This document shows positions 18,429 through 26,108 of a DNA stretch of 64,000 bases, piece by piece. Every line of letters begins with the position of its first letter. Within the stretch, counting starts at the first letter, position 1. Source of the stretch: Bacteroidota bacterium (lineage in GTDB: Bacteria > Bacteroidota > Bacteroidia > Sphingobacteriales > Sphingobacteriaceae); contig JAMFRP010000015.1 of NCBI GenBank assembly GCA_026224775.1, forward strand, positions 1 to 64,000, read 5' to 3'. Below the pieces are notes generated by a model. It did not search any database and was not told where the DNA came from. It worked only from the letters and a program-made list of their open reading frames with translations. The position numbers and the translations under genes are program-made.

Positions 18429-19439
18429 TTATAAAGTAGAACTGCGGGGAATAATTTTGGATGATAATACGATCTGACCTGTAACGGGCTCATCCTGGGT
18501 AAGCATCTTGAATAACAGGGTTGCTGCCTGTATGCCCAATTCATAAGCTGGCTGCGTTATAGTGGTAAGGGCAGGGTTTAATAAAGGCGCTATCTCCAGG
18601 CTGGAAAAGCTGATAACCTTTACCTGGTTAGGTATACTGATGCCCAGATCGTGGCAAACATAATAGGTGGCAAAAGCCAAACGCTCAACAGATGCAAAGA
18701 TGCCATCAATGGTAAGTGTTTTAAATGCATTTGTAAGTATGGCGTAATTCAAATTAATATCGTTACTGCAATCAACTATTAATTCATCTACAAAAGGTAG
18801 GTTAGCATGCCTAAGCGCATCCAGGTATCCCTGCATACGCATTTTTCCGATTGATAATTGTTTGTTGGTAACCAAAAAAGCAATGTTTTTACACCCGGCC
18901 TGAACCAAATGCATCGTGGCTTCAAAGCTGCTGGCATAATCATCGGTTACTACTTTGGCTGTGTTTATATCATCGTAAACCCTATCAAAAAACACAAGCG
19001 GAATTTGCTGTTGCTCCAGTTTCTTCATATAACTGTGATCATTAGCTTCGCCGGATACCGACATAATGATCCCATCCGCGCGACCATTATACAAATCGTT
19101 TACGTAAGCTACTTCACTTTCAAAGTTATCGGCCGTTAAATAAATCAGCAAATGATACCCTTTTTCTCGGGCTACTGTTTCAATACCATCTATGGCTTGC
19201 GAGAAGAAGTTGTTGGCAATCTCAGGAACTATAATAGCAATGTTTTTGCTTTTTTGTGCCCTTAAATTACTGGCGTGATGGTTAGGCTGATAGTTAAGCT
19301 CTTTAGCAACTTTAAGTATACGCTCCTTCGTTTCCAGGTTAATATCGCTATGCCCTGTAAAAGCTCTGGATACGGTAGACTTAGACAAGTTGAGATGACG
19401 AGCCAGCTCCTTTATATTAATATTTCCATTATTAGCCAT
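18429..19439 (-). CDS. LacI-family transcriptional regulator
   Basis: A 336-residue repressor or activator. The N-terminal helix-turn-helix is seen in IKELARHLNLSKSTVSRAF (about residues 8-26), followed by the hinge helix and a periplasmic-binding-protein-like sugar domain (NIAIIVPEIANNFFSQAI). It sits directly upstream of the susC operon on the same strand, so control of maltodextrin use is the natural inference. The classical Bacteroides Sus locus instead uses the unrelated SusR; LacI-type control is common with GH65 maltose loci in other Bacteroidota. Confidence 0.92.
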   Translation of the reverse strand: MANNGNINIKELARHLNLSKSTVSRAFTGHSDINLETKERILKVAKELNYQPNHHASNLRAQKSKNIAIIVPEIANNFFSQAIDGIETVAREKGYHLLIYLTADNFESEVAYVNDLYNGRADGIIMSVSGEANDHSYMKKLEQQQIPLVFFDRVYDDINTAKVVTDDYASSFEATMHLVQAGCKNIAFLVTNKQLSIGKMRMQGYLDALRHANLPFVDELIVDCSNDINLNYAILTNAFKTLTIDGIFASVERLAFATYYVCHDLGISIPNQVKVISFSSLEIAPLLNPALTTITQPAYELGIQAATLLFKMLTQDEPVTGQIVLSSKIIPRSSTL

Positions 19440-19747
19440 TTTTTCAACCTGATTATCAAGCGTAATTGCAAACGTGTTAAGTCGCGACTAGCTGCCACAA
19501 ATTTATTTCTAATGCGTGATTTTAGCGATACAAATATTTTATTAGTGCTAATGTACCCTTAATTTCAAGAAATAAAATAATTCAAGTATTTAAATAATTC
19601 AAGTATTATACTTGTACAGCCAACACTAATGAAAGTATTCCTTTAACCTTTTTGTATTTCACACTTCAGTAATTAAATAAACAATGTACCGGCGATATTT
19701 TTATATTAGCTAAGAATTTATAATAAAACCAGGCAGAAATCCCCCAA
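19440..19747. other. divergent intergenic region, regulator / glycosyltransferase
   Basis: About 300 AT-rich bases between the divergent LacI-type and glycosyltransferase genes; promoters for both should lie here. A minus-strand TAAATTTG occurs at 19505-19498 but its nearest upstream TTG is 25 bases away, so I do not call a promoter. No repeat or hairpin stands out. Confidence 0.45.
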
Positions 19748-20473
19748 ATGGCTATACAAAAATTATCAATAATTATTCCGGCATACAATGAAGCACGCAC
19801 AATACATTTAATACTAGATAAAGTAAAATCAGTTGAGCTGCTTAATAACATCAGCAAGGAATTAATTATCGTTAATGATTGCTCTACAGATGATACTGAA
19901 CAGGCAATAGAAAACTATATTTCAGCGAACCCGGATATGTCCATCCAATATTTTAAGCATGACCATAATCAGGGTAAGGGTGCCGCCATACACACCGGGA
20001 TACAAAAAGCAACCGGTGAGTACCTCATTATACAAGATGCTGATTTGGAATATGACCCGGAGGAGTATAACGATCTGCTAAAGCCGGTTATAAAAGGTTT
20101 TGCCGATGTTGTTTTTGGGTCGAGGTTTATGGGTGGGAACCCGCATAGGGTATTATTCTTTTGGCATACCATTGGTAACAAGTTTTTAACCACGCTAACA
20201 AACATGTACAGCAACCTTAACCTAACGGATATGGAAACCTGCTACAAACTGTTTGATACCAAAATGATCCAGTCCATAAACCTTGAAGAAAGCAGATTTG
20301 GGTTTGAGCCCGAAGTAACCGTCAAAATATCCCGGATACCTAATGTACGGATATATGAAGTTGGCATATCCTACTACGGCCGCACCTACGCCGAAGGCAA
20401 AAAGATAGGCTGGAAGGATGGTTTTAGAGCGATATATTGCATACTGAAATACGGTTTATTCAAAGCTAAATAA
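19748..20473 (+). CDS. family 2 glycosyltransferase (dolichyl-phosphate mannose synthase-like)
   Basis: A 241-residue GT-A fold transferase. The N terminus has IIIPAYNEARTIHLIL, followed by the nucleotide-sugar motif IVNDCSTDDTE and the metal-binding motif DADLEYDPEEY (about residues 96-106). Similarity is to DPM1-like enzymes that move a sugar from a nucleotide donor to a polyprenyl phosphate. There are no C-terminal membrane helices, so it should act at the cytoplasmic face of the membrane. It stands alone; the acceptor is unknown. Confidence 0.88.
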   Translation: MAIQKLSIIIPAYNEARTIHLILDKVKSVELLNNISKELIIVNDCSTDDTEQAIENYISANPDMSIQYFKHDHNQGKGAAIHTGIQKATGEYLIIQDADLEYDPEEYNDLLKPVIKGFADVVFGSRFMGGNPHRVLFFWHTIGNKFLTTLTNMYSNLNLTDMETCYKLFDTKMIQSINLEESRFGFEPEVTVKISRIPNVRIYEVGISYYGRTYAEGKKIGWKDGFRAIYCILKYGLFKAK

Positions 20474-20480
20474 CACTGGG

Positions 20481-20521
20481 TGTACCACGGTACAAGTGAA
20501 ACACCTGGTACATTTGGTACA
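20481..20521. repeat. cluster of GGTACA repeats
   Basis: TGTACC (20481-20486) and GGTACA (20489-20494) form a palindrome, followed by direct copies TGGTACA at 20506-20512 and 20515-20521. The motif appears four times in 41 bases next to the phased A-tracts. Confidence 0.7.
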
Positions 20522-20532
20522 CTTTTACCCCG

Positions 20533-20695
20533 AAAAAGCGGTTTTTCATTACTAAAAAGGCGGTTTTTAGAATAAAAAACAGCTAAAATAAAGGCTAAAT
20601 CAGCTCAAAAAAGATCTAAAATCGCTTAAAAACACTTCAAATTAGCCTGTTTTTCGATTAAAAAAGCTTGTTTTTTACCCAAAAACACCTTAAAA
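20533..20695. other. helically phased A/T tracts, predicted curved DNA
   Basis: Runs of A or T (3-6 bases) are centred near 20535, 20544, 20556, 20566, 20577, 20587, 20598, 20610, 20620, 20630, 20652, 20662, 20673, 20683 and 20694. Steps are almost all 10-11 bases, one helical turn, over about 15 turns. Phased A-tracts bend DNA strongly. The region is the noncoding gap between the converging glycosyltransferase and permease genes. Confidence 0.8.
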
Positions 20696-20699
20696 TACC

Positions 20700-23141
20700 C
20701 TATTCGCTCCTTAAACTGATTACCGGGTTAGACATAGCTGCCCCTATTGTTTTAAATGCGATGGTAAAAAAGGCAATAACTATACCTGCCGACAAGGATA
20801 GTATAAAAGTTAACCACCCGATCTCAATCCGGTAAGGAAAATCGCTCAACCATTTATTCATATAATACCAGGCCAGCGGTAAAGCTATCAGGTTAGCAAT
20901 TAATACCAGCTTAAAATATTTTTTGTAAAACAACACAACTATACTGCTTACACTTGCACCTATAACCTTTCTTATTCCAATTTCCTTAGCGCGCTGATTT
21001 AAGCTGTGTGTTATCAACCCCAATAAACCTAAGCCTGATATTAATATAGCTATAACGGCACAAGTAGCCATCATTTGTTGTTCTCGCTGATCTTGCATAT
21101 AATCCCATTTAAAGCTGTCATCTAAAAAATCATAGCTAAATGGGGTATCGGGGTTTATCGTTTTCCATACTTGCTGACTATATTTAATAGCCGCAGCCAT
21201 ATCATTGCCTTTAACTTTGGCTATAACAGTGCTGAACCTGATAGGATTTGCAGGCATAATCATACATGGGCCAATTGCTGCATGTAACGAAAAATAGTGA
21301 TAATCTTTCATCACGCCCATAATTTTATAGTTATAAACCACACCGTTATAAAAACGCGACAAATAATTGCCCGGCGCTGTATAAGGATTTAGTCCTAATG
21401 CTTTAGCAGCCTCTTCGTTTATGATTACTTGCCTACCTATGTCCGTCGCTTCCAGATCGAGCGCTGTGTTTTTATTGGTAAAGTTGACGGGCGTAAAGTC
21501 AGTTCCTGAAATAAGTTTGATGCCTACCGTTTTAACATAATTATCATCAACCAGGTTCAAAAAAACATCATGCTTATCGTTAATTGTTTTTCCTTGCACA
21601 TACATATTCATATCGCCCGAAATAAGTCCACTTGCGGCGGCACTCACTTGCTGAAAATTAGGATTGTTACCCAGTTGATCCCTGTAATAAGCGATATTAC
21701 TCTTGGCTTGATCTGTATTTAAATTGATAACCAATTGCTGATCCTGATCGAAACCCGGTTTGGCATTTATCATAAAACTTAACTGTTTCCATATCACCAG
21801 CGTGGCAAATATGAGGCAGGTTGATATGATAAATTGCACCGATACCAATACCGTACGAATGTTAACCAAGCTTGATGAGTCGCTTGCTTTTCCCTTAAGC
21901 ACCTTTACCGGGTTAAATGCTGATAGATACCATGCCGGGTAAAGCCCCGCCAATAAACCGGTAAGCAATGTTACCAGCAGCATCCATAAAATAAGCGTGC
22001 TGTTCTCCGGTGCGAAAAAGGATAATTGCTGCCCCGTCATCGTATTAAAAACCGGAAGTAGCAGGAAGGCCAACAGGATAGCCACCAATAATGCCATCAG
22101 GCTGATAGCAACTGTTTCCATTAAAAACTGGTAACGTATAGCCGATTTATCAGCCCCCATTACCCGGCGTACGCCAACCTCGCGGGCCCTGTCAATGGCT
22201 TGCGCGGTTGATAAATTCATGTAGTTAATACATCCCAGCAATAATATGGTTAATGCTATACTGCCCAGGAGATACAGGTATTTCATGTTACCCTGTTTAA
22301 CCTCCATATAACTTTGGTATTGCGATGAATGCAGATGGATATCGGTAAGTGATTGTAATGAATTGCTGATATTATCATTTGTCGCTTTCATATCCGCCGT
22401 GGCATGTCTTTGCGTGTATGCTTTCAGTTCATTGATAACATGCTGCCTATTACTGCCGGGTTTTAGGCTCACATAGCAGTAGTAGTTAGGATCAACGACC
22501 CAATTATGTACAGAGGCGATTTTCTCGCGGACACCATTGCTATTATTGGAAGCGAAAAAATCGGCATTAAAATGATTCAGGAAGTCTTTTTTAAACACCC
22601 CTGTAATGGTGTAGATGTTATTATCCGTTTTAATTGTTCTGCCTATCGCGCCACTATTTCCAAAAAGCTTTTGGGCAAGCGGCTCTGATATCACAATAGC
22701 ATTCGGTGCACTAAAAGCAGAGCTACGGTTTCCTTGAGAAAAATGGAAAGAAAATATATCGAAAAACGATGGATCGGCCCAATAACCATTGTCTACAGTA
22801 TAAGGCGTATGGTCGTTGCCGTCGTTTACCTGGATAACACAAGTGCATTTGGAAGCATCAAGCCTGCTTACCTGTTTTATTTCGGGTATTTCACTCTTTA
22901 AATAAGTGGCATAAGGCATTACCGTAGTAGGCGCGGTGCTGCCTTCTTTAAATACGCTGGTTACCCGGTAAATATCGCCTGCATTATCAAAACCTTTATC
23001 AAAGCTGAACTCATGCTGCACAAATAGAAAAACCAGGGCGCAACAAGCCAAACCTATCGCCAGGCCAAAAACATTAATAAATGTGGTAGTTTTCCTTTTC
23101 CAAAGATTGCGCAATGCAAGTTTAAAGTAGCTTTTGAACAT
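20700..23141 (-). CDS. FtsX/MacB-type ABC transporter permease
   Basis: An 813-residue inner-membrane permease with two FtsX modules. An N-terminal helix (FINVFGLAIGLACCALVFLF) is followed by a large periplasmic MacB-like domain, a bundle of helices around residues 285-450, a second periplasmic domain and a last set of helices ending near residue 800. The motif VGVRRVMGADKSAIRYQFL and the second GIRKVIGASVSSIVVLF are the coupling segments. Such proteins abound in Bacteroidota and usually pair with an ATPase; none is adjacent here. The transported or sensed molecule is unknown. Confidence 0.92.
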   Translation of the reverse strand: MFKSYFKLALRNLWKRKTTTFINVFGLAIGLACCALVFLFVQHEFSFDKGFDNAGDIYRVTSVFKEGSTAPTTVMPYATYLKSEIPEIKQVSRLDASKCTCVIQVNDGNDHTPYTVDNGYWADPSFFDIFSFHFSQGNRSSAFSAPNAIVISEPLAQKLFGNSGAIGRTIKTDNNIYTITGVFKKDFLNHFNADFFASNNSNGVREKIASVHNWVVDPNYYCYVSLKPGSNRQHVINELKAYTQRHATADMKATNDNISNSLQSLTDIHLHSSQYQSYMEVKQGNMKYLYLLGSIALTILLLGCINYMNLSTAQAIDRAREVGVRRVMGADKSAIRYQFLMETVAISLMALLVAILLAFLLLPVFNTMTGQQLSFFAPENSTLILWMLLVTLLTGLLAGLYPAWYLSAFNPVKVLKGKASDSSSLVNIRTVLVSVQFIISTCLIFATLVIWKQLSFMINAKPGFDQDQQLVINLNTDQAKSNIAYYRDQLGNNPNFQQVSAAASGLISGDMNMYVQGKTINDKHDVFLNLVDDNYVKTVGIKLISGTDFTPVNFTNKNTALDLEATDIGRQVIINEEAAKALGLNPYTAPGNYLSRFYNGVVYNYKIMGVMKDYHYFSLHAAIGPCMIMPANPIRFSTVIAKVKGNDMAAAIKYSQQVWKTINPDTPFSYDFLDDSFKWDYMQDQREQQMMATCAVIAILISGLGLLGLITHSLNQRAKEIGIRKVIGASVSSIVVLFYKKYFKLVLIANLIALPLAWYYMNKWLSDFPYRIEIGWLTFILSLSAGIVIAFFTIAFKTIGAAMSNPVISLRSE

Positions 23142-23230
23142 AATCGTTAGGTTATGCTCAAAAGTAGGAGATTAAATATAAAGCTTTATAAGTGAGCTGT
23201 TTATTTAACAGATTTTAACTTATATACCCC

Positions 23231-23338
23231 ATCGTCATTGCGAGCGAAGCGTGGCAATCCCCGACTATGCAGGTCCAACTTGCAATGCCGCTCTGTAAGT
23301 CGGGGATTGCCACGTCGCTACGCTCCTCGCAATGACGG
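23231..23338 (+). repeat. palindromic repeat, subfamily I, copy B
   Basis: The left arm ATCGTCATTGCGAGCGAAGC then GTGGCAATCCCC matches copy A; the right arm ends in CCTCGCAATGACGG. The centre has GACTATGCAGGTCC and CTCTGTAAGTCGGGG. Same direction (plus) as copy A. It lies upstream of the ABC permease gene. Confidence 0.9.
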
Positions 23339-23381
23339 TAAAGTTTGTTATGTTTAGCCCCCACTGCTCATGCTCACTACG

Positions 23382-23428
23382 CGTCATTGCGAGCGAAGCG
23401 TGGCAATCCCCGACTATGCAGATCAAAC
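23382..23428 (+). repeat. palindromic repeat, subfamily I, copy C (left half only)
   Basis: CGTCATTGCGAGCGAAGCGT continues GGCAATCCCCGACTATGCAG, identical to the left half of copy B, but no right arm follows. Instead the GIY-YIG gene begins about 35 bases later. This is either a truncated copy or the left boundary of a unit that includes the gene. Confidence 0.85.
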
Positions 23429-23462
23429 TTTGCAGGTTTATAGACTTTTATTAATTTGCCTT

Positions 23463-23768
23463 ATGGTTTTCCAACGAGGCGGCTGCGTTTACATTATGAC
23501 CAATAAAGTTCATTCTGTTCTCTACACGGGTGTAACATCTGATATAATAGGCCGCATCTGGGAACATAAGAATAAAACTTACCCAAACAGCTTCACTGCC
23601 AAATATGGTTGTGACAAGCTTGTTTACTATTTAGCATATCCGCATATAGAGGAGGCGATTGCTGCTGAAAAACAAATTAAAGCAACAAACAGAAATGCCA
23701 AGATTAAATTGATCAATGAATTGAACTCAGAATGGAAAGATTTGTATGTGGATTTGATTGAGGAATAA
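23463..23768 (+). CDS. GIY-YIG nuclease-superfamily protein
   Basis: A 101-residue single-domain protein of the small GIY-YIG group (UvrC/YhbQ-like). The first strand motif is CVYIMTNK, the second LYTGVTS, then the catalytic Arg in IIGRIWEHK and a Glu in EEAIAAEKQIKA; C-terminal NSEWKDLY is typical. The family cuts DNA using this fold, but small stand-alone members are mostly uncharacterised. An open frame extends upstream to 23370, but that part is the translated palindrome C, so ATG 23463 is preferred. The gene is surrounded by palindromic repeats B, C and D. Confidence 0.85.
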   Translation: MVFQRGGCVYIMTNKVHSVLYTGVTSDIIGRIWEHKNKTYPNSFTAKYGCDKLVYYLAYPHIEEAIAAEKQIKATNRNAKIKLINELNSEWKDLYVDLIEE

Positions 23769-23806
23769 ATAAAAGATTAGATTATCAAATTAAGTCTAAC
23801 CACCAA

Positions 23807-23913
23807 GCGTCATTGCGAGCGAAGCGTGGCAATCCCCTACTTTGCAGGTCCAACGTGCAAAGCCGCTCTGTAAGTCGGGGATTGCCACGTCGCTACGCTC
23901 CTCGCAATGACGG
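23807..23913 (+). repeat. palindromic repeat, subfamily I, copy D
   Basis: Left arm GCGTCATTGCGAGCGAAGCG then TGGCAATCCCC, centre TTTGCAGGTCC and CTCTGTAAGTCGGGG, right arm CCTCGCAATGACGG. It is close to copy B throughout, including the centre, and has the same direction. It lies 38 bases after the GIY-YIG gene. Confidence 0.9.
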
Positions 23914-23929
23914 TAGGTTAATAAATTCC

Positions 23930-24949
23930 TTACGATACCGTTATCTCGCCCCTCAAATCAGTCTCCAACCATTCTTTAACTTGCAGAGGATCGTTGGTTT
24001 GGCCTAACAGGTACATCATTTTGGTAACAGCGGCTTCAAAGGTCATGTCATAACCATTGGCTATACCCATGTCTTTTAACTCTTTACTCGTTTCATAGCG
24101 ACCTAACTCAACGGTACCAACTTTACATTGCGAAATATCTAATATCACTTTCCCACTGGCGATAGCTTCTTTCAGCATATCAATAAACCATTGCTCAGTT
24201 GTGGTATTACCGGCACCAAATGTTTCCATCACAACACCACGAACATCCGCCCTTAAAATAGTACCTACCACCTTAGGGCTTATGCCGGGATATAATTTAA
24301 GCACGGCAACATCGCTAACCAGATTTTTATGCACTTTCATTGGTGCATCCGCAGGCTGACGAATATCATTTGCGCTAAAACGCAGGTGTACACCAGACTC
24401 TGCCAGTATCGGATAATTCGGGGAGCGAAACGCTTCGAATTTTGATGAGTTATATTTAAACGAACGATTACCCCTGAATAATTTATAATCGAAATAGATA
24501 CAAACTTCAGGAACACGGGCGCGGTCATTCTTTTTAGCATTGGCAATTTCGATGGCTGTCATCAAATTTTCCTTTGCATCGGTACGTATAGCGCTGATTG
24601 GCAATTGCGATCCGGTAAAAATTATGGGCTTGGCCAAATTCTCCAGCATAAAGCTCATTACCGACGCGGTGTACGACATCGTATCAGAACCATGCAATAT
24701 CACAAACCCATCAACATCGTCGTAATTCGATTCTATTAGTCCTGCAAGCTCACTCCAGATCTCCGGATTCATGTTTGATGAATCGATAATCTTATCAAAA
24801 GAGTGTACCTTAATTTTACAGTTTAATCTATCGAGCTCTGGAACATTGTCCATTATTTGCTCAAAGTTTATGGGTTTGAGCACCTTTGTAGTAGGGTCGC
24901 TCATCATACCAATTGTCCCCCCGGTATAGATGATCAGAATCTGGCTCAT
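23930..24949 (-). CDS. ansA: type I (cytoplasmic) L-asparaginase
   Basis: A 339-residue amidohydrolase converting asparagine to aspartate and ammonia. Both catalytic threonine motifs are present: IIYTGGTIGMM at the N terminus and LHGSDTMSYTAS near residue 88, the latter also carrying the catalytic Asp. No signal peptide, hence the cytoplasmic type. It follows the TatD gene by 30 bases on the same strand but has its own -7 promoter element (24964-24971). Length is usual for AnsA. Confidence 0.93.
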   Translation of the reverse strand: MSQILIIYTGGTIGMMSDPTTKVLKPINFEQIMDNVPELDRLNCKIKVHSFDKIIDSSNMNPEIWSELAGLIESNYDDVDGFVILHGSDTMSYTASVMSFMLENLAKPIIFTGSQLPISAIRTDAKENLMTAIEIANAKKNDRARVPEVCIYFDYKLFRGNRSFKYNSSKFEAFRSPNYPILAESGVHLRFSANDIRQPADAPMKVHKNLVSDVAVLKLYPGISPKVVGTILRADVRGVVMETFGAGNTTTEQWFIDMLKEAIASGKVILDISQCKVGTVELGRYETSKELKDMGIANGYDMTFEAAVTKMMYLLGQTNDPLQVKEWLETDLRGEITVS

Positions 24950-24963
24950 GAATGGCTTAAAAT

Positions 24964-24971
24964 CAAATGTA
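24964..24971 (-). promoter_or_regulatory. -7 promoter element for asparaginase
   Basis: The minus strand reads TACATTTG, 14 bases upstream of the start at 24949. A TTTG lies 16 bases further upstream, slightly too close for an ideal promoter. Confidence 0.45.
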
Positions 24972-24979
24972 TAAATTAA

Positions 24980-25747
24980 TTATATACCAAATATCTTCTT
25001 TGAATTTTCTGTGGTGATAGCAGCCACAACTTCAACATTAAGATGGTATAGCTCCGCAACCTTCTCGGCGATGTAAATTAAGTATGAACTTTCATTAGGC
25101 TTACCCCGGTACGGAACTGGCGAAAGGTACGGAGAATCTGTTTCTAAAACGATATGTTGCAAATCAATTTCCTGTAAAAATTTGTCCAAACCGCCATTTT
25201 TATAGGTAACTACGCCACCAATTCCTAAATAAAAACCTAAATCAATGGCTTTTAACGCTTGCTCGTGGTTGCCGGTAAAGCAGTGTAAAATACCGCGCAA
25301 ATCTTCGCTACGCTCTTCTTCCAACACCTCAAAAACTTCATTAAAAGCTTCGCGGCAATGGATAACGATGGGCAATTTTAATTCCTTCGCTTTTTTTATC
25401 TGTGCCTTAAAGGCAAGCACCTGCTCGGGCAGGGTGGTTTTATCCCAATACAAATCAATACCGATCTCTCCTATAGCATATAGTTTACGACCCTGCTGCG
25501 TATTCCAAATGGCCTTGAGCACAGTTTCCCAATCAGCCTTAACCGAGCAGGGGTGCAAACCCAGCATTGGGTAACATATGGCAGGATATTCTGCCGCCAG
25601 GTCAAAAACCTGCGCAGCTGATGAAACATCAACATTAGGCAAAAATAACCGGCCGATGTTGTTTTGCTTGCACCGTTGCATTAATGCCGCACGCTTCTCG
25701 TCATCTGTTTCGTAATATAAGTGGGTATGCGTATCGGTAAGTAACAT
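24980..25747 (-). CDS. TatD-family metal-dependent DNase
   Basis: A 255-residue TIM-barrel hydrolase. The metal-binding DTHTHLYY is at residues 4-11, with further ligands in GEIGIDLYWD, VIHCREAF, ILHCFTGN and the C-terminal ETDSPYLSP. TatD proteins act as 3'-5' exonucleases on DNA or RNA. ATG 25747 is chosen; the open frame reaches 25807 but the extra 20 codons translate a terminator hairpin. A TATTTTTG element (25759-25752) ends only four bases before this ATG, so the message could be nearly leaderless. Confidence 0.93.
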   Translation of the reverse strand: MLLTDTHTHLYYETDDEKRAALMQRCKQNNIGRLFLPNVDVSSAAQVFDLAAEYPAICYPMLGLHPCSVKADWETVLKAIWNTQQGRKLYAIGEIGIDLYWDKTTLPEQVLAFKAQIKKAKELKLPIVIHCREAFNEVFEVLEEERSEDLRGILHCFTGNHEQALKAIDLGFYLGIGGVVTYKNGGLDKFLQEIDLQHIVLETDSPYLSPVPYRGKPNESSYLIYIAEKVAELYHLNVEVVAAITTENSKKIFGI

Positions 25748-25756
25748 AATGCAAAA

Positions 25757-25788
25757 ATAAAAAAGCCTCCCGGTTATCAGGAGGCTTA
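25757..25788 (-). terminator. intrinsic terminator abutting the tatD start
   Basis: AAGCCTCC (25763-25770) pairs with GGAGGCTT (25780-25787) and is followed on the minus strand by a T-rich run. It ends 9 bases upstream of the TatD ATG, so it probably ends the message coming from the FKBP genes. Confidence 0.75.
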
Positions 25789-25807
25789 ACAAATAAATAG
25801 TTATCAA

Positions 25808-26082
25808 TTGGGCTAAAGCCCCAAATATGCTATTAGTAACCGTTGGCTAAAGCCAACGGCAATGATTTAATGGTAATAATAGTTGGGGCTAAAGCCCGAT
25901 ATTATGATTTAATATCTATTGGCAGAAGCCAACGTAATCAATTAATGGTAATAATTGCGTCTGTCTTAACTGACGATAACAGTCACCCATTTTTCTTGGC
26001 TTTAGCTAAAAATTGACAAGATCTCATTGCCGTCTGCTTCAGCTGACGGTAACAATCAACCAAGCTTTCCTGGCTTTAGCCA
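25808..26082. repeat. array of eight short palindromes
   Basis: Eight hairpin-forming units fill the gap between tatD and the FKBP gene, centred near 25816, 25850, 25891, 25926, 25967, 26003, 26040 and 26077, a spacing of 33-41 bases. Examples are CCGTTGGCTAAAGCCAACGG (25840-25859), TTGGGGCTAAAGCCC (25883), CCGTCTGCTTCAGCTGACGG (26030-26049) and TGGCTTTAGCCA (26071-26082). Units of the first half carry GGCTAAAGCC, those of the second half its complement GGCTTTAGCC. Spacers are AT-rich and differ. No gene is present. Confidence 0.85.
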
Positions 26083-26108
26083 AATAATCAGTAGGACGCT
26101 TTATAATA

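Noticed and set aside
20491..20505. parS-like centromere site
   Set aside because: GTGAAACA matches half of the parS palindrome, but the other half is missing.
23370..23462. N-terminal extension of the GIY-YIG protein
   Set aside because: The 31 extra codons translate the half palindrome C (text RHCERSVAIP), not a protein domain.
23813..24007. Frame starting MRAKRGNPLLCRSN
   Set aside because: It translates palindrome D; a similar frame at 35246-35431 translates palindrome E.
25808..26082. CRISPR array
   Set aside because: Repeats are 12-20 bases, differ from each other and have AT-rich 20-25 base spacers; no cas genes nearby.
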